Positions 9,313 through 19,422 of a DNA stretch of 64,000 bases are shown here, in pieces (the first letter of the stretch is position 1; the number at the start of each line of letters is the position of its first letter). A model generated the notes under the pieces. It did no database searches and was not told the DNA's origin. It saw nothing but the letters and a program-made list of their open reading frames with translations. The position numbers and the translations under genes were made by a program. This DNA is from an uncultured Erythrobacter sp. (GTDB lineage: Bacteria > Pseudomonadota > Alphaproteobacteria > Sphingomonadales > Sphingomonadaceae). The stretch spans positions 124,001-188,000 of the forward strand of contig CAJXJR010000006.1 of NCBI GenBank assembly GCA_913055155.1, in the 5' to 3' direction.

Positions 9313-10149
9313 TCAGTCGGCCTTGCTGTCGGTAACGGCCTCGGTGCTTTCGTCACCGTTCTCTTCAGCCGCGTCTTCTTCTTCCTTGCGCCGGGCATCG
9401 CGGCGTTCGGTGATCTTCATCAGCAGCAGCGACCCCTCGAACAGCAACAGCAGCGGCCCGGCCAGCACCAGCTGCGAGATCACGTCGGGCGGGGTGATGA
9501 TCGCCGCCAGCGCCACCACCAGAACGATCACGTACTTGCGCGCAGCCACCAGCTGATCGCGCGAGACCAGCCCCGCACGGTTCAGCAACATCAGCAGCAC
9601 GGGCAGCAGGAAGCTGATCCCGAAGGCGAGGATGAAGCGCATGACAAGGTCGAGGTATTGCCCCATTTCAGGCAGCGCCTGGGCATCGATCCCGCCGACA
9701 TTGCCCTGGAACCCCAGGAACCACGGGAAGGCCAGCGGCATCACTACGAAATAGGCAAGGCACGCACCCATGATGAACAGCACCGGCGTGGCGATGAGGA
9801 AGGGCAGAAAGGCCTTCTTCTCGCGCGCATAGAGGCCGGGGGCGACAAAGGCCCACAACTGGTTGGCGATGATCGGGAAACTGATGCCGAAGGCCGCGAA
9901 CAGCGCCACCTTGATCTCCACGAAAAACGCACCGTAGAGCTGGGTGTAGACCAGTCGACCCTGGCCTTCGGGAAAGGATGCGGTCAGCGGGCGCACCAGG
10001 ATGCCGAAGATATCGTCGGCGAAATACAGGCACATGGCAAAGGCCACGCCCAGCGCCAGCACCGCCTTCACCAGCCGCCCGCGCAGCTCGATCAGGTGCT
10101 CCATCAACGGGGCCTGGGTGTCGTCGAGGTCGGAGATCTTGAACGCCAT
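9313..10149 (-). CDS. tatC: TatC, twin-arginine translocase receptor subunit
   Basis: A 278-residue polytopic inner-membrane protein with six hydrophobic segments. The first cytoplasmic motif, APLMEHLIELRGRL, contains the conserved Glu and Arg that recognise twin-arginine signal peptides. The FxxFGxxFxxP-like region appears as ILAFGISFLLPVLL. The C-terminal tail is charged (DARRKEEEDAAEE). Its ATG overlaps the tatB stop (TGATG), so TatB and TatC, which form the receptor complex, are translationally coupled. It is the last gene of the argS-to-tatC run. Confidence 0.97.
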   Translation of the reverse strand: MAFKISDLDDTQAPLMEHLIELRGRLVKAVLALGVAFAMCLYFADDIFGILVRPLTASFPEGQGRLVYTQLYGAFFVEIKVALFAAFGISFPIIANQLWAFVAPGLYAREKKAFLPFLIATPVLFIMGACLAYFVVMPLAFPWFLGFQGNVGGIDAQALPEMGQYLDLVMRFILAFGISFLLPVLLMLLNRAGLVSRDQLVAARKYVIVLVVALAAIITPPDVISQLVLAGPLLLLFEGSLLLMKITERRDARRKEEEDAAEENGDESTEAVTDSKAD

Positions 10150-10634
10150 CAGGCATTGTCTCCGGCAGGCTTTTCAGCCGATTCTTGGGGCTTCGCGGCG
10201 CTGGCGCCTTCCGCTTCTGGCGCAGATCTGGCCGCGGGAGCGGGCGCAGGTGCGGCATCTTCCGCCGAGGCGCCCTGCTCCTCGGCCTGCGCCGCGGCTT
10301 CCTTGGCGGCGATTATGCGCTCTTTCTCCAGCCGCTTGAGTTCCTCAGCCTTTTCGGGTGGATAGGCGCCTGTGGGCTCCATCTGCGCGGGCGCGCCCTC
10401 GGGATGCTCGCGCATCACCTTCTCGTTCTGCGCCTTCCACTTCTTTTCCATGTCCTCCAGCTCGGCCTCGCGCACCATGGCATCCAGCCCGGTGCGGAAA
10501 TGGCCCGAAAGTCGGCGAATCTTGCCGATCCACCGCCCCGCCGTGCGCATGGCCAACGGCATGTCCTTGGGGCCGATGACGAGAATCGCCACGACCACAA
10601 TGAGCAACAATTCGGTTGCGCCGATATCGAACAT
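10149..10634 (-). CDS. tatB: TatB, twin-arginine translocase subunit
   Basis: A 161-residue protein with the TatB pattern: a short N-terminal transmembrane helix (ATELLLIVVVAILVIGPKDMP) bearing the conserved Glu and the Gly-Pro hinge. An amphipathic helix (LAMRTAGRWIGKIRRLSGHF) and a long Ala/Pro/Glu-rich cytoplasmic tail follow. It is distinguished from TatA by its GPKDMP hinge and length. It lies between tatA and tatC and shares an overlapping stop/start with tatC. Confidence 0.95.
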   Translation of the reverse strand: MFDIGATELLLIVVVAILVIGPKDMPLAMRTAGRWIGKIRRLSGHFRTGLDAMVREAELEDMEKKWKAQNEKVMREHPEGAPAQMEPTGAYPPEKAEELKRLEKERIIAAKEAAAQAEEQGASAEDAAPAPAPAARSAPEAEGASAAKPQESAEKPAGDNA

Positions 10635-10659
10635 GGCTGAGCGGCGCTCGCTTTAAAGG

Positions 10660-10908
10660 TCAGGAGGCGGTCTTGTCGCCGGTGGCTGCAGGGGCGCTTT
10701 CGGTGGTTTCAGCCTCTGCCGCCGGGCCTTCGATCCGGGCCGAAGCCGGGGCTTCGGAGGAAGAATTATCCTCGTCGTTCAAGCCCTTGCGAAAGCTTTT
10801 CACGCCCTTGCCGAAATCGCCCATCATCTCGCTGATACGGCCGCGGCCGAACAGCACCAGGATCACCAGCGCGATGATCAGGATCTGGAATGGTCCAATG
10901 CTACCCAC
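10660..10908 (-). CDS. tatA: TatA, pore-forming twin-arginine translocase subunit
   Basis: An 82-residue protein with one N-terminal membrane helix (GPFQILIIALVILVLFG), the FGRGR hinge and an amphipathic helix (ISEMMGDFGKGVKSFRKGL). A short acidic tail follows. No ATG precedes the helix at a sensible distance. The GTG at 10908 has a GGAGA motif about seven bases upstream on the minus strand, which decides the start. It assembles the translocation pore for folded, often cofactor-bearing proteins. Confidence 0.94.
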   Translation of the reverse strand: MGSIGPFQILIIALVILVLFGRGRISEMMGDFGKGVKSFRKGLNDEDNSSSEAPASARIEGPAAEAETTESAPAATGDKTAS

Positions 10909-10939
10909 GAATATTCTCCGAATTCCTTGAGACTGGAAC

Positions 10940-11656
10940 TTAGGCGCTTTCGTCCCGCTTTTCCAGCATCTCTGTCTCCGGCTCGTCTTCCGTGGGCTCC
11001 GCCTCATCCTGAGAAGGCTCTTCCCCGGCCCCAAGCTGCTGCTCTGCCTCCTGCTCTGCCTGCTTCTGGGCCGCTTCTGCCTGCTTCTGCTCCATCAGGT
11101 CCTCGTAGGCATCGTCCACGGGGTCAAGCAGGCCCGAGGCCTTGAGCTCGGCAAGCCCCGGCAGGTCCTTGCGGCTTTCAAGGCCGAAATGGCTGAGGAA
11201 TTCGGGCGTGGTGGCATAGATCACCGGGCGCCCCGGCACTTCGCGCCGGCCCGCCACACGAACCCAGCCGGCCTCCATCAGCACGTCCAGCGTGCCGCCG
11301 CTGGTCTGCACCCCGCGAATGGCCTCGATCTCGGCGCGGCTGACGGGTTCGTGATAGGCGATGATCGCCAGCACTTCGGTGGCCGCGCGCGACAGGCGGC
11401 GGAGCTGGTCCTTCTCGCGGCGCAGGATATGGGCAAGGTCCGGCGCGGTCTGGAAGGCCCATCGCTTGCCCCGCTCCACGAGGTTGACGCCGCGCCCGGC
11501 ATATTGCTCCTGCAACACGGCCAGCGCCTCCTTCACGTCGGCATCGCCGAGGTGGGCGGAAATCTGCTCGCGCGTCAGCGGTTCCTCGGCAGCGAAGAGG
11601 CAGGCCTCCACCGCGCGCACCAGTTCGTCGGGATTATCCATATCGCTATCAGGCAT
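10940..11656 (-). CDS. scpB: ScpB, segregation and condensation protein B
   Basis: A 238-residue protein. Two winged-helix domains cover about residues 1-180, with the motif ATEVLAIIAYHEPVSRAEIEAIRGV typical of ScpB. A Glu/Gln-rich low-complexity tail (about 195-238) is probably disordered. ScpB dimers bind ScpA and the SMC ATPase to compact and segregate the chromosome. The start overlaps the scpA stop by eight bases, fitting coupled synthesis of the two kleisin-complex subunits. Confidence 0.95.
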   Translation of the reverse strand: MPDSDMDNPDELVRAVEACLFAAEEPLTREQISAHLGDADVKEALAVLQEQYAGRGVNLVERGKRWAFQTAPDLAHILRREKDQLRRLSRAATEVLAIIAYHEPVSRAEIEAIRGVQTSGGTLDVLMEAGWVRVAGRREVPGRPVIYATTPEFLSHFGLESRKDLPGLAELKASGLLDPVDDAYEDLMEQKQAEAAQKQAEQEAEQQLGAGEEPSQDEAEPTEDEPETEMLEKRDESA

Positions 11657-12476
11657 CGTTCTTCACCCGGCGCAGGTGCAGCGGGCCGAAAATCTCTTCC
11701 TGGCGGATTTCCGCCTTGCCCTGCTTGGCCAGTTCCAGCGCCGCCACGAAACTGCTGGCCAGCGCGCTTTTCTTAAGGCGCGGTTCGGCATCGCCGGGCA
11801 GGAAACTGCGCAGTTCCATCCAGTCGAGCGAGACGCCGAGCATGGCGGAAACCCGGTCGATCGCCGATTCCAGCGTCATCACCGGGCGGTTGGCGACCAT
11901 GTGTACCACCGGTTCGGTGCGCAGCTTCACCTGCCCATAGGCGCGGACAAGCTGGTACCAGTTGCACTGCCAGACGTTGTTCTTCAGCGTCTTCAAACCC
12001 TCGGGCGCGCCGCGCGCGAACACGTCGCGCCCCAGCCGGTCGCGCGCCATCAGCCGCGCGCCGGCCTCTCGCATCGCGCCCAGCCGGGCGATGCGCAGTT
12101 GCAGCTTCAGCGCCAGCTCTTCCGGCGAAGGGTCTTCCTGCTCTTCCTTCGGCAGCAGCAGGGCCGACTTGAGGTAGGCCAGCCATGCCGCCATCACCAG
12201 GTAATCGGCGGCAATCTCCAGCTTCAGCGCCTCGGCCCGCTCGATATAGGCGATGTACTGGTCCACCAGCGCGAGGATGGAGATGGACTTGAGGTCCACC
12301 TTCTGCCGCCGGGCAAGGTCCAGCAGCAGGTCGAGCGGGCCTTCCCAGCCTTCCAGCTCGATATACAGCGCACTGGAATCGGTGGTGCCCGGCGCGGCGA
12401 TACCCTGCCATTCCCCGGAGGCTGCATCGGTGGCTTCGGCGGCCTCGATCAGGTTGCCTTCGTCGATGGCGCTCAT
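11649..12476 (-). CDS. scpA: ScpA, kleisin subunit of the SMC-ScpAB complex
   Basis: A 275-residue protein. The N-terminal SMC-binding motif is plainly present (WEGPLDLLLDLARRQKVDL, near residue 45), followed by the family's YLVMAAWLAYLKSALLLP segment. The C-terminal winged helix that contacts the SMC head covers about residues 200-275. The N-terminus is about 40 residues longer than many ScpA proteins. It overlaps nagZ upstream by four bases (ATGA) and scpB downstream by eight. Confidence 0.95.
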   Translation of the reverse strand: MSAIDEGNLIEAAEATDAASGEWQGIAAPGTTDSSALYIELEGWEGPLDLLLDLARRQKVDLKSISILALVDQYIAYIERAEALKLEIAADYLVMAAWLAYLKSALLLPKEEQEDPSPEELALKLQLRIARLGAMREAGARLMARDRLGRDVFARGAPEGLKTLKNNVWQCNWYQLVRAYGQVKLRTEPVVHMVANRPVMTLESAIDRVSAMLGVSLDWMELRSFLPGDAEPRLKKSALASSFVAALELAKQGKAEIRQEEIFGPLHLRRVKNDA

Positions 12477-13492
12477 GCCCGCTCCTCCACCAGCGCGAGG
12501 AAGGCATCGCGCGCAGCCAGCAGCTCTTCGCGCGGGCTTTGGTCGCTCGCCTTGCCGGCGTCCGCCATGGCGCGGTCAAGCCGTTTGCGAGTGGCATCGG
12601 ACATCGCCGGCAGCACTTCGGCGGTGCCGACCATGTCGTCCATCTTGCCCCAGCAGTTGAGCACCAGGTCGCACCCGGCGGCAATCGCGCGCGCAGAGCG
12701 TTCGGGAATCGTGCCTTCCAGCGCCTGCATATCGATATCGTCGGACAGCAGCAGCCCGTCGAAACCGATGCGCTTGCGGATGATTTCCGAGATCACGAAC
12801 GCGCTCTGGGTCGCCGGATTGGCTGCATCCCACGCGGTGTAGCGGATATGCGCGGTCATCGCGATGGGGGCATCGGCCAGCCTGGCGAAAGGAGCCATGT
12901 CGGTTTCCAGCTCCGCCTCGCTCGCATCCACCACGGGCAGGTGCTTGTGGCTGTCCACCATGGCTCGGCCATGGCCCGGCATGTGCTTGATGCACCCCAC
13001 CACGCCGCCGCGGGCAAGGCCATCCAGCGTCGCACGGCCCAGCGCGGCCACCTGCATGGGGTCGTTGCCCAGTGCCCGGTCGCCAATCACGTTGTCCGCG
13101 CCTTCCACGGGGGTATCCAGCACCGGGTGGTAGTCCACCGTAATGCCCACTTCGGCAAGGTCGAAGGCCAGCAGCTGCGCATTGGTGCGGATTGCCTGGA
13201 TCGCGCTGGCGGGCGCCGTGTGGTAAAGTTGCGCGAAGACGCCGGGGGCGGGATAGGCGTCCCATTCGGGCGGTTTCATCCGCGCCACGCGCCCGCCTTC
13301 CTGGTCGATGGACACCAGCAGGTTATCGCGGCCATGCAATTCGCGCAGGGAATCGGTAAGGGCGCGCAGCTGTTCGCGATCTTCGACATTGCGCCCGAAC
13401 AACACGTAGCCGGCCGGCTGCGCATCGGCAAAAAAGGCGCGTTCGTCCGCGGTCAGCTCAAGACCCGAAAGGCTGAAAATGGCAGGCGTCAT
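12473..13492 (-). CDS. nagZ: NagZ, beta-N-acetylhexosaminidase (glycoside hydrolase family 3)
   Basis: A 339-residue single-domain GH3 enzyme of peptidoglycan recycling that removes N-acetylglucosamine from anhydromuropeptides in the cytoplasm. The catalytic loop KHMPGHGRAMVDSH (about residues 170-183) carries the conserved His of the Asp-His dyad. The nucleophile aspartate lies in LLLSDDIDMQALEG (about 250). Its place between a SPOR protein and scpA is conserved in alphaproteobacteria. Some NagZ proteins act in AmpR-dependent beta-lactamase induction, but no ampR or ampC is nearby. Confidence 0.94.
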   Translation of the reverse strand: MTPAIFSLSGLELTADERAFFADAQPAGYVLFGRNVEDREQLRALTDSLRELHGRDNLLVSIDQEGGRVARMKPPEWDAYPAPGVFAQLYHTAPASAIQAIRTNAQLLAFDLAEVGITVDYHPVLDTPVEGADNVIGDRALGNDPMQVAALGRATLDGLARGGVVGCIKHMPGHGRAMVDSHKHLPVVDASEAELETDMAPFARLADAPIAMTAHIRYTAWDAANPATQSAFVISEIIRKRIGFDGLLLSDDIDMQALEGTIPERSARAIAAGCDLVLNCWGKMDDMVGTAEVLPAMSDATRKRLDRAMADAGKASDQSPREELLAARDAFLALVEERA

Positions 13493-13577
13493 CAGGCGGG
13501 ATTAGGCCCAAAACCTTGTGCTTGTGCAAGCGCAGTCGCACCACATGCGGGGGAAAACACGCCCAAACGTGCCTGCA

Positions 13578-14291
13578 TCAGCGGATATAGCAATCCCCGC
13601 CCGCATTACGGATGGCACGGCAGGTGGAATCGCCCGATGCACGGTCACCGGTGATCGCCTGCAGGCGGTAAACGATCGCCCCGTTTACCTCTGCCTCGAC
13701 GATGCGATGGCGCAGGCCCGAAAGCACCGAATAGCGGCTGCGCGCGGTCACCCAGGCCTCATTCGCGTCGGAACGGCTGGTGAAGGCCCCGATCTGGACA
13801 TAGACGGCACCGGGTTCGTCAGCCCCTTCGCCATCACTTGCGTCAGCGCCCTGTGCCACGTCGATGCTGGGTTCGGGGGTTTCGCCTTCGTCGGCCAGGC
13901 GGCCACGCCGCGTCTGCCCCTCTGCCACCTCGAACGCGGTATCGCCCGTGCCCGCGACCTCGCGGCCACCGGGGTCTTCAGGGCGTTCCTTGTAGGGGCC
14001 ATCGGGCGCTTCGATGGTGGAGCCGTCAGCGGCCAGTTCGGGATCGGGCTTATCGCGGGTAAGCCACCAGCCGGCCAGCAGCACGCCCGCAATCACCAGC
14101 AGGCCAAGCAGCGCGACCCAGATCAGCCGCGCGTCGAAACCGCCTTCGTCCTCGTAATCGTCATCGTCTTCCAGCCACGGCAGGGCATCGTCGTCATCGT
14201 CGAGCGCGAGCTGTTCCTCGGCCTCGAAGGCGTCTTCGAATTCGGCATCCTCGATACCGTTGTCGCCTTTTCCCCCCGCTGGAAAAGTCAT
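13578..14291 (-). CDS. SPOR-domain protein, inner-membrane anchored
   Basis: A 237-residue bitopic protein. The N-terminal cytoplasmic part is very acidic (runs of Asp and Glu to about residue 53). One membrane helix follows at about 56-78, then a low-complexity periplasmic linker, then a SPOR domain at about 160-237 (AVYVQIGAFTSRSDANEAW to the C-terminus). SPOR domains bind glycan strands lacking stem peptides, as found at the division site, so a septal role is likely. The ribosome binding site overlaps the end of argS, which stops four bases upstream. Confidence 0.88.
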   Translation of the reverse strand: MTFPAGGKGDNGIEDAEFEDAFEAEEQLALDDDDDALPWLEDDDDYEDEGGFDARLIWVALLGLLVIAGVLLAGWWLTRDKPDPELAADGSTIEAPDGPYKERPEDPGGREVAGTGDTAFEVAEGQTRRGRLADEGETPEPSIDVAQGADASDGEGADEPGAVYVQIGAFTSRSDANEAWVTARSRYSVLSGLRHRIVEAEVNGAIVYRLQAITGDRASGDSTCRAIRNAGGDCYIR

Positions 14292-14294
14292 GTC

Positions 14295-16040
14295 CTAAAG
14301 CTCCTCAACCGCCTCTACCCCAAGGATTTCGAGGCCATTGCGGATTACCTGCCCGATTTGCTGGCTGAGGAAAAGTCTTGCCGCGGAAACATCGGGTGCC
14401 TGTGCCACGATGATGCGCTTTTGCGCGTCGTCGTTACCCAGGTTCCAGAAGGCGTGGAAAGCGGCAGCAAGATCATAGAGATAGAAGGCGATCCGGTGCG
14501 GTTCGCGCGCACGCGCGGCGGCTTCCACCTCGCGCGGGAACTGCGCCGCCTGCTTGATCAGCGACAGTTCGTCATCACCCAGCAGTGCAAGGTTCGCATC
14601 GGACGGGACCAGGCTTTCATCGGTTGCCTTGCGCAGGATCGAGCAGATCCGGGCGTGGGCGTACTGCACGTAGAACACCGGGTTATCCTTCGAGGCTTCC
14701 ACCACCTTGGCGAAGTCGAAATCCATCTGCGCCTCGGGCTTGCGGGTGAGCATGGTGAAGCGCACCACGTCCTTGCCCACTTCCTCCACCATGTCGGCGA
14801 TGGTGACGAAATTGCCCGATCGCTTGGACATCTTAACCGGCTCCCCGCCGCGCAGCAGCTGCACCATCTGCACCAGCTTCACGTCGAAGGGGATGGGCTT
14901 GCCCTGCCCTTCGGAAAGCGCGGCAACGGCGGCCTTGATGCGCTTCACCGTGCCGGCATGGTCCGCACCCCAGATATCGATCAGGGCATCGGCAGTTTCC
15001 GCCTTCTGCATGTGATAGGCAAGGTCGGCGCCGAAGTAGGTCCACTTGCCGTCCGACTTCTTGATCGGGCGATCCTGATCGTCGCCGAACCGGGTGGAAC
15101 GGAACAGCGGCAGCTCTACCGGCTCCCAGTCGTCCACGGTCTTGCCCTTGGGCTTTTCCAGCACGCCGTCGTAGACGAGATCGTGCTCGCGCATCCACTT
15201 CTCGGCGGCTTCCGGCTTTTTCGCAGCCTGCAGCGCGGCTTCGGACGAGAAGACGTCGTGCTCTATGCCCAGCAGCGCGAGATCGGACTTGATGACGTCC
15301 ATCATCCGCTCGACCGCGAAGGCGCGAAACAGCGGCAGCCATTCCGCTTCCGGCTCGGAGGCGAAACGGTCGCCGAATTCGGCGGCGGCGGCCTGCCCCA
15401 CCGGGACCAGGTAGTCGCCGGGATACATCCCCTCGGGGATTTCGCCGATATCCTCGCCCAGTGCCTCGCGATAGCGCAGGTGCGCGCTGCGGGCGAGCGT
15501 ATCGACCTGCCCGCCGGCATCGTTGACGTAGTATTCGCGGATGACCTCATGCCCGGCATGTTCCAGCAGGCTGGCCAGCGCATCGCCCACCACGGCACCG
15601 CGGCAGTGGCCCATGTGCATCGGGCCGGTAGGATTGGCGGAGACGTATTCGACGTTCACGCGCGTGCCTTCGCCCATGGTCGACTTGCCATAATCGGCGC
15701 CGCGGGCGGCAATCGCGGCCAGCTCGTCCAGCCAGCTTTGCGGGGCCAGCCGCAGGTTGATGAAGCCCGGCCCGGCAATCTCGGCACTGGTGATGGCGGG
15801 ATCGCGCTCCAGGTGCTCGACGATCTTTTCCGCCAGCGCGCGCGGGTTGGTCTTCGCCTGCTTGGCCAGCACCATGGCGGCATTGGTGGCCAGGTCGCCA
15901 TGCGCGGGATCGCGTGGCGGCTCAACGCTCACATTGGCGCGGTTGGTCTCCGGCGGCAGCACGGCCTCCGCTTCCAGCGCGGACAGCACGGCATCGATCT
16001 TTTCCGCATAGGCGGCGTAAAGGGTCTTGGTATCGGACAT
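14295..16040 (-). CDS. argS: Arginyl-tRNA synthetase
   Basis: A 581-residue class I aminoacyl-tRNA synthetase. The ATP-binding signature appears as [13 protein letters not shown] (HMGH, about residues 130-142), the KMSK loop as [10 protein letters not shown] (about 405-414), and the C-terminal DALR anticodon-binding domain covers the last 120 residues. The N-terminal ArgRS tRNA-binding domain is present. It is the first gene of the conserved eight-gene minus-strand run to tatC. Confidence 0.97.
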   Translation of the reverse strand: MSDTKTLYAAYAEKIDAVLSALEAEAVLPPETNRANVSVEPPRDPAHGDLATNAAMVLAKQAKTNPRALAEKIVEHLERDPAITSAEIAGPGFINLRLAPQSWLDELAAIAARGADYGKSTMGEGTRVNVEYVSANPTGPMHMGHCRGAVVGDALASLLEHAGHEVIREYYVNDAGGQVDTLARSAHLRYREALGEDIGEIPEGMYPGDYLVPVGQAAAAEFGDRFASEPEAEWLPLFRAFAVERMMDVIKSDLALLGIEHDVFSSEAALQAAKKPEAAEKWMREHDLVYDGVLEKPKGKTVDDWEPVELPLFRSTRFGDDQDRPIKKSDGKWTYFGADLAYHMQKAETADALIDIWGADHAGTVKRIKAAVAALSEGQGKPIPFDVKLVQMVQLLRGGEPVKMSKRSGNFVTIADMVEEVGKDVVRFTMLTRKPEAQMDFDFAKVVEASKDNPVFYVQYAHARICSILRKATDESLVPSDANLALLGDDELSLIKQAAQFPREVEAAARAREPHRIAFYLYDLAAAFHAFWNLGNDDAQKRIIVAQAPDVSAARLFLSQQIGQVIRNGLEILGVEAVEEL

Positions 16041-16225
16041 GGGCGGGCCGTTAGCCTGTTTGGCGTTTTGGGGAAAGCACCTCTGATTGCGTCGATATCC
16101 GGTTCAGTGCGAGCCGAAAATGGCGGCATCGGGCGACCCGGCGCGCAGCGACCTTCAGGGTCGAGAGCACCAGAAGCGCCCGAGGGTGCCGTTTGCAGGC
16201 CGGCCTGGGCCGGATAGCGATGCAA

Positions 16226-16876
16226 TCAGCGCGTGGCGTTGTAGGCCAGCTGGTCCTCGGTCAGCTGGAAGCCCACCAGCAGCTCGAACGTGGCGCGGGC
16301 AATGGCGGCGCGCACGTCGGGCTCGGTCAGCGGGTCGATTGCGGCGGACTGGTCGCCCGCGCGGCGGCGGCGGGTGATACGCTCGCGGATATCGTCGGGC
16401 AGCGTCGCTTCTGCCCGGTCGACATAGGCGGCGGCGCTGCCGCTGGCCTGCGCGCGCGATTGGCCGGGAGCAAAGGTCAGCTCTACCGTCCCCACGCGCT
16501 TTGCCACCACCGAGGTACCGCCGCGCAGCACCGTGGAATAGTACGGCAGCGAGACGGTGCGCGGGCCGGCGGTATTGGTGCGAGTGGCGATCACGTCGAA
16601 CGAGGCGGTGGAATAGACCTGGTCGCCGGTCTCGTCGCAGGTCGAACGCACGTTGGTGATCGCTGCCGTCACGTCGATGGCATCGGCGGTGCGCGCATCG
16701 GCAGGCGAAAACAGCGTGACGTCGCCGGTATAGTCGGGAACGCCGACCGCCGGGCAGACCGAGCGCAGCGCGGTGATGCCCACGCCCTGCTCCACCACGA
16801 TGTCGCCTTCGGTCTTGCAGCCGCTCAAAACCGTGAGGCCTGCGACAGCGGCAAGTATTGCGATCCGAGCGTTCAT
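16226..16876 (-). CDS. Putative lipoprotein, function unknown
   Basis: A 216-residue protein with a lipoprotein signal (MNARIAILAAVAGLTVLSGC; the lipobox cysteine is Cys20). The mature part has no motif I can name. Two in-frame ATGs lie close together (16882 and 16876). The second is about seven bases after an AAGGA motif and is preferred. The gene is divergent from ispH across 89 bases that must hold both promoters. The 184 bases separating it from argS contain short GC-rich inverted repeats but no U-tract terminator. Confidence 0.72.
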   Translation of the reverse strand: MNARIAILAAVAGLTVLSGCKTEGDIVVEQGVGITALRSVCPAVGVPDYTGDVTLFSPADARTADAIDVTAAITNVRSTCDETGDQVYSTASFDVIATRTNTAGPRTVSLPYYSTVLRGGTSVVAKRVGTVELTFAPGQSRAQASGSAAAYVDRAEATLPDDIRERITRRRRAGDQSAAIDPLTEPDVRAAIARATFELLVGFQLTEDQLAYNATR

Positions 16877-16965
16877 TCCCATTCCTTGTAACATGCGGGC
16901 AGCAAAATTTGTCCGCGAGGCCCTAGCCCTTTCCCGGTTGGGCGACAACAGCTAGAGACACCTGC

Positions 16966-17940
16966 ATGAACGCCCCATTTCAGGAAAACCGCCCATCGGG
17001 CGAGAAATTGCCCCTCAAGGTGCTGATCGCCGCTCCGCGCGGCTTCTGCGCGGGTGTCGATCGCGCGATCGAGATCGTCGAAAAGGCGATCGATAAATAC
17101 GGCGCGCCCGTCTACGTCCGCCATGAAATCGTGCACAACCGCTTCGTCGTCGACAGCCTGAAGGAAAAGGGCGCGATTTTCGTGGAGGAACTGGACGAAG
17201 TACCGGACGACATGCCGGTTGTGTTCAGCGCCCACGGCGTGCCCAAGTCGGTTCCGGCAGAGGCGCAGCGGCGCAAGATGGTCTATGTCGATGCCACCTG
17301 CCCGCTGGTGTCGAAGGTGCACCGCCAGGCGGAGCGGCAGATCGAGAAAGGGCAGCACATCGTCTTCATCGGCCACGAAGGCCACCCGGAAGTGATCGGC
17401 ACCATGGGCCAGGTGCCCGAAGGTCAGATGACGCTGGTGGAAACGGTGGAAGATGTCGCCACCCTGCCGTTCACGACGGACGACAATCTTTCCTTCCTTA
17501 CCCAGACCACGCTTTCGGTGGACGACACGGCGGAAATCGTGCGCGCGCTGCAGGACCGTTACCCGCAGATCGTGGCGCCCAGGGCAGAAGATATCTGCTA
17601 CGCCACCTCGAACCGCCAGGAAGCGGTGAAGGCCATCGCGCCCGATTGCGAGCTGGTGCTGGTGATCGGTGCGCCCAACTCCTCCAACTCGCTGCGCCTT
17701 GTCGAAGTGGCAGAGCGCATGGGCACCCCGTCGCGGCTGATCCAGCGTGCAGCGGAGATCGATCCCGCCTGGCTCGACGACGTGGGCACGGTGGGGGTGA
17801 CAGCCGGGGCCAGCGCGCCCGAGGTGCTGGTGCGCGAAGTGGTGGAAAAGCTGGGCGAATGGCGCGCGGTGGAAGAGCAGAAGGTGCGCACCGCCGAGGA
17901 AAAGATGGTCTTCAAGCTGCCGCGCCAGCTGACAGACTAG
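16966..17940 (+). CDS. ispH: IspH, 4-hydroxy-3-methylbut-2-enyl diphosphate reductase
   Basis: A 324-residue iron-sulfur enzyme performing the last step of the MEP isoprenoid pathway, yielding IPP and DMAPP. All three cluster cysteines are present: Cys28 (GFCAGVDRA), Cys112 ([11 protein letters not shown]) and Cys211 ([10 protein letters not shown]). The catalytic TQTTLSVDD region lies near residue 179. Its length is normal. It heads a plus-strand run with thrB (11 bases further on) and rnhA. Confidence 0.97.
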   Translation: MNAPFQENRPSGEKLPLKVLIAAPRGFCAGVDRAIEIVEKAIDKYGAPVYVRHEIVHNRFVVDSLKEKGAIFVEELDEVPDDMPVVFSAHGVPKSVPAEAQRRKMVYVDATCPLVSKVHRQAERQIEKGQHIVFIGHEGHPEVIGTMGQVPEGQMTLVETVEDVATLPFTTDDNLSFLTQTTLSVDDTAEIVRALQDRYPQIVAPRAEDICYATSNRQEAVKAIAPDCELVLVIGAPNSSNSLRLVEVAERMGTPSRLIQRAAEIDPAWLDDVGTVGVTAGASAPEVLVREVVEKLGEWRAVEEQKVRTAEEKMVFKLPRQLTD

Positions 17941-17950
17941 GCACTCACGG

Positions 17951-18925
17951 ATGGCGGTCTACACGCAGCTATCGGCAGAGGTGCTTGCCGACCTCATCGC
18001 GCAGTACGACGTGGGCGAGCTGGTCTCGGCCAAGGGCATTGCCGAGGGGGTTTCCAATTCCAACTGGCTGGTGGAGACCACCGGCAGTGCCGCCAACGGC
18101 AAGCGCTTCATCCTGACCATGTACGAACGCCGGATCGACATTGCCGAGCTGCCGTTCTTCCTCGGCCTGCTCGACCACCTGGCCGCGCAAGGCTGCCCGG
18201 TGCCGCGCACGATCCACGATCGCCGGGGCGCGAGTTCGCGCATGCTGGATGGCAAGGCGGTGGCGCTGATCGAGTTCCTGCCCGGCGTATCGGTAGACCA
18301 GCCGACCCCTGCCCAGGCGCGCAGCGTGGGCAAGGTGCTGGCCGAGATGCACGCCAGCGCGCAGGGCTTTTCCGGCACCCGCGTCAACGACCTTGGCCCC
18401 GATGCCTCGGCCCGCGTGCTGGCCGAATGCGGCGAGGCGGCACTGGCCGAAATCGACCCTGGTCTGCCCGCCATGATCGGCGTGGCGCAGGCGGTGGCGA
18501 GCAACTGGCCCGGTAGCCTGCCATCCTCGATCATCCATTCCGACCTGTTTCCCGACAACGTACTGATGCTGGGTGACAAGGTCAGCGCGCTGATCGATTT
18601 CTATTTCGCCTGCAACGATGCCATGGCCTATGATCTTGCCGTGACGCACGCCGCCTGGAGCTTCAGCAGCGATGGCGCCGACTATCGGCCCGAAGTGGGA
18701 CAGGCACTGGTGCAAGGCTATGAAAGCGTGCGGGAACTGACCGATAGCGAGCGCGAAGCCCTGCCGCTGCTGGCGCAGGGTGCGGCCCTGCGGTTCGTAT
18801 CCAGCCGGGCGCAGGACTGGATCGATACGCCTGCAGATGCGCTGGTGACGAAGAAGGACCCGATGGATTTCGTGCGGCGGCTGCTCTTTTACCGCCGCGA
18901 AGGGAAGGACGCGTTCGGCACATGA
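17951..18925 (+). CDS. thrB: Homoserine kinase (ThrB2, aminoglycoside phosphotransferase fold)
   Basis: A 324-residue kinase of the choline/aminoglycoside kinase superfamily, the type used as homoserine kinase in many alphaproteobacteria. The N-terminal [11 protein letters not shown] phosphate-binding turn, the catalytic loop [12 protein letters not shown] (HxDxxxxN) and the following [11 protein letters not shown] metal-binding aspartate are all visible. It phosphorylates homoserine on the way to threonine, the substrate of IlvA encoded 12 kb away. It overlaps rnhA by four bases (ATGA). Confidence 0.93.
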   Translation: MAVYTQLSAEVLADLIAQYDVGELVSAKGIAEGVSNSNWLVETTGSAANGKRFILTMYERRIDIAELPFFLGLLDHLAAQGCPVPRTIHDRRGASSRMLDGKAVALIEFLPGVSVDQPTPAQARSVGKVLAEMHASAQGFSGTRVNDLGPDASARVLAECGEAALAEIDPGLPAMIGVAQAVASNWPGSLPSSIIHSDLFPDNVLMLGDKVSALIDFYFACNDAMAYDLAVTHAAWSFSSDGADYRPEVGQALVQGYESVRELTDSEREALPLLAQGAALRFVSSRAQDWIDTPADALVTKKDPMDFVRRLLFYRREGKDAFGT

Positions 18926-19359
18926 AGCACGTCGAGATCTTTACCGACGGTGCCTGCAAGGGCAATCCCGGCCCCGGCGGCTGGGGCGCGCTGCTGCGCA
19001 TGGGGCGCCACGAAAAGGAACTGTCGGGCTCCGAACCCGAAACCACCAACAACCGCATGGAAATGACCGCCGCGATCCGCGCGCTGAAGGCGCTGATCGA
19101 ACCGTGCGAGGTCACCCTGCACACCGACAGCCGCTATGTCATCGACGGCATGACCAAGTGGATCGACGGGTGGAAAAAGCGCGGCTGGGTAAATGCCAGC
19201 AAGAAGCCGGTGCGCAATGCCGACCTGTGGCACGACCTGATAGAGGCTGCCGCGCCGCATGCGATCACGTGGGAATGGGTCAAAGGCCATAATGGCCACC
19301 CTGAAAACGAGCGAGTCGACCGCCTCGCCAGCGACGCAGCCGAATCCGCGCGCGCATAA
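18922..19359 (+). CDS. rnhA: Ribonuclease HI
   Basis: A 145-residue RNase H1. The catalytic carboxylates Asp9 ([14 protein letters not shown]), Glu47 (NNRMEM), Asp69 (HTDSRYV) and Asp133 (NERVDRLA) are all in place, along with the histidine loop KGHNGHPEN. The basic handle region [14 protein letters not shown] is present. It degrades RNA in RNA-DNA hybrids. The start overlaps the thrB stop, and a bidirectional hairpin follows 13 bases after its own stop. Confidence 0.97.
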   Translation: MKHVEIFTDGACKGNPGPGGWGALLRMGRHEKELSGSEPETTNNRMEMTAAIRALKALIEPCEVTLHTDSRYVIDGMTKWIDGWKKRGWVNASKKPVRNADLWHDLIEAAAPHAITWEWVKGHNGHPENERVDRLASDAAESARA

Positions 19360-19372
19360 GCCGCAAACGCGA

Positions 19373-19397
19373 AAGGCCGACCACGCGGGCCGGCCTT
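19373..19397. terminator. Hairpin terminator between convergent rnhA and the YegP-like gene
   Basis: Stem AAGGCCG / CGGCCTT (7 bp) with an 11-base loop, placed between two converging genes. The minus-strand side leads into TTT, while the plus side has only CCT, so it is better formed for the minus-strand gene. Confidence 0.6.
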
Positions 19398-19422
19398 CCT
19401 GAAACTCGTGAATCGAACGCGC

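Noticed and set aside
13518-16217. A 900-codon frame antisense to argS and the SPOR gene
   Set aside because: argS and the SPOR protein are unmistakable on the other strand.
16041-16225. GC-rich inverted repeats between argS and the lipoprotein gene as a mobile element
   Set aside because: The stems are short and no boundary or second copy was seen; only a weak structural region can be claimed.
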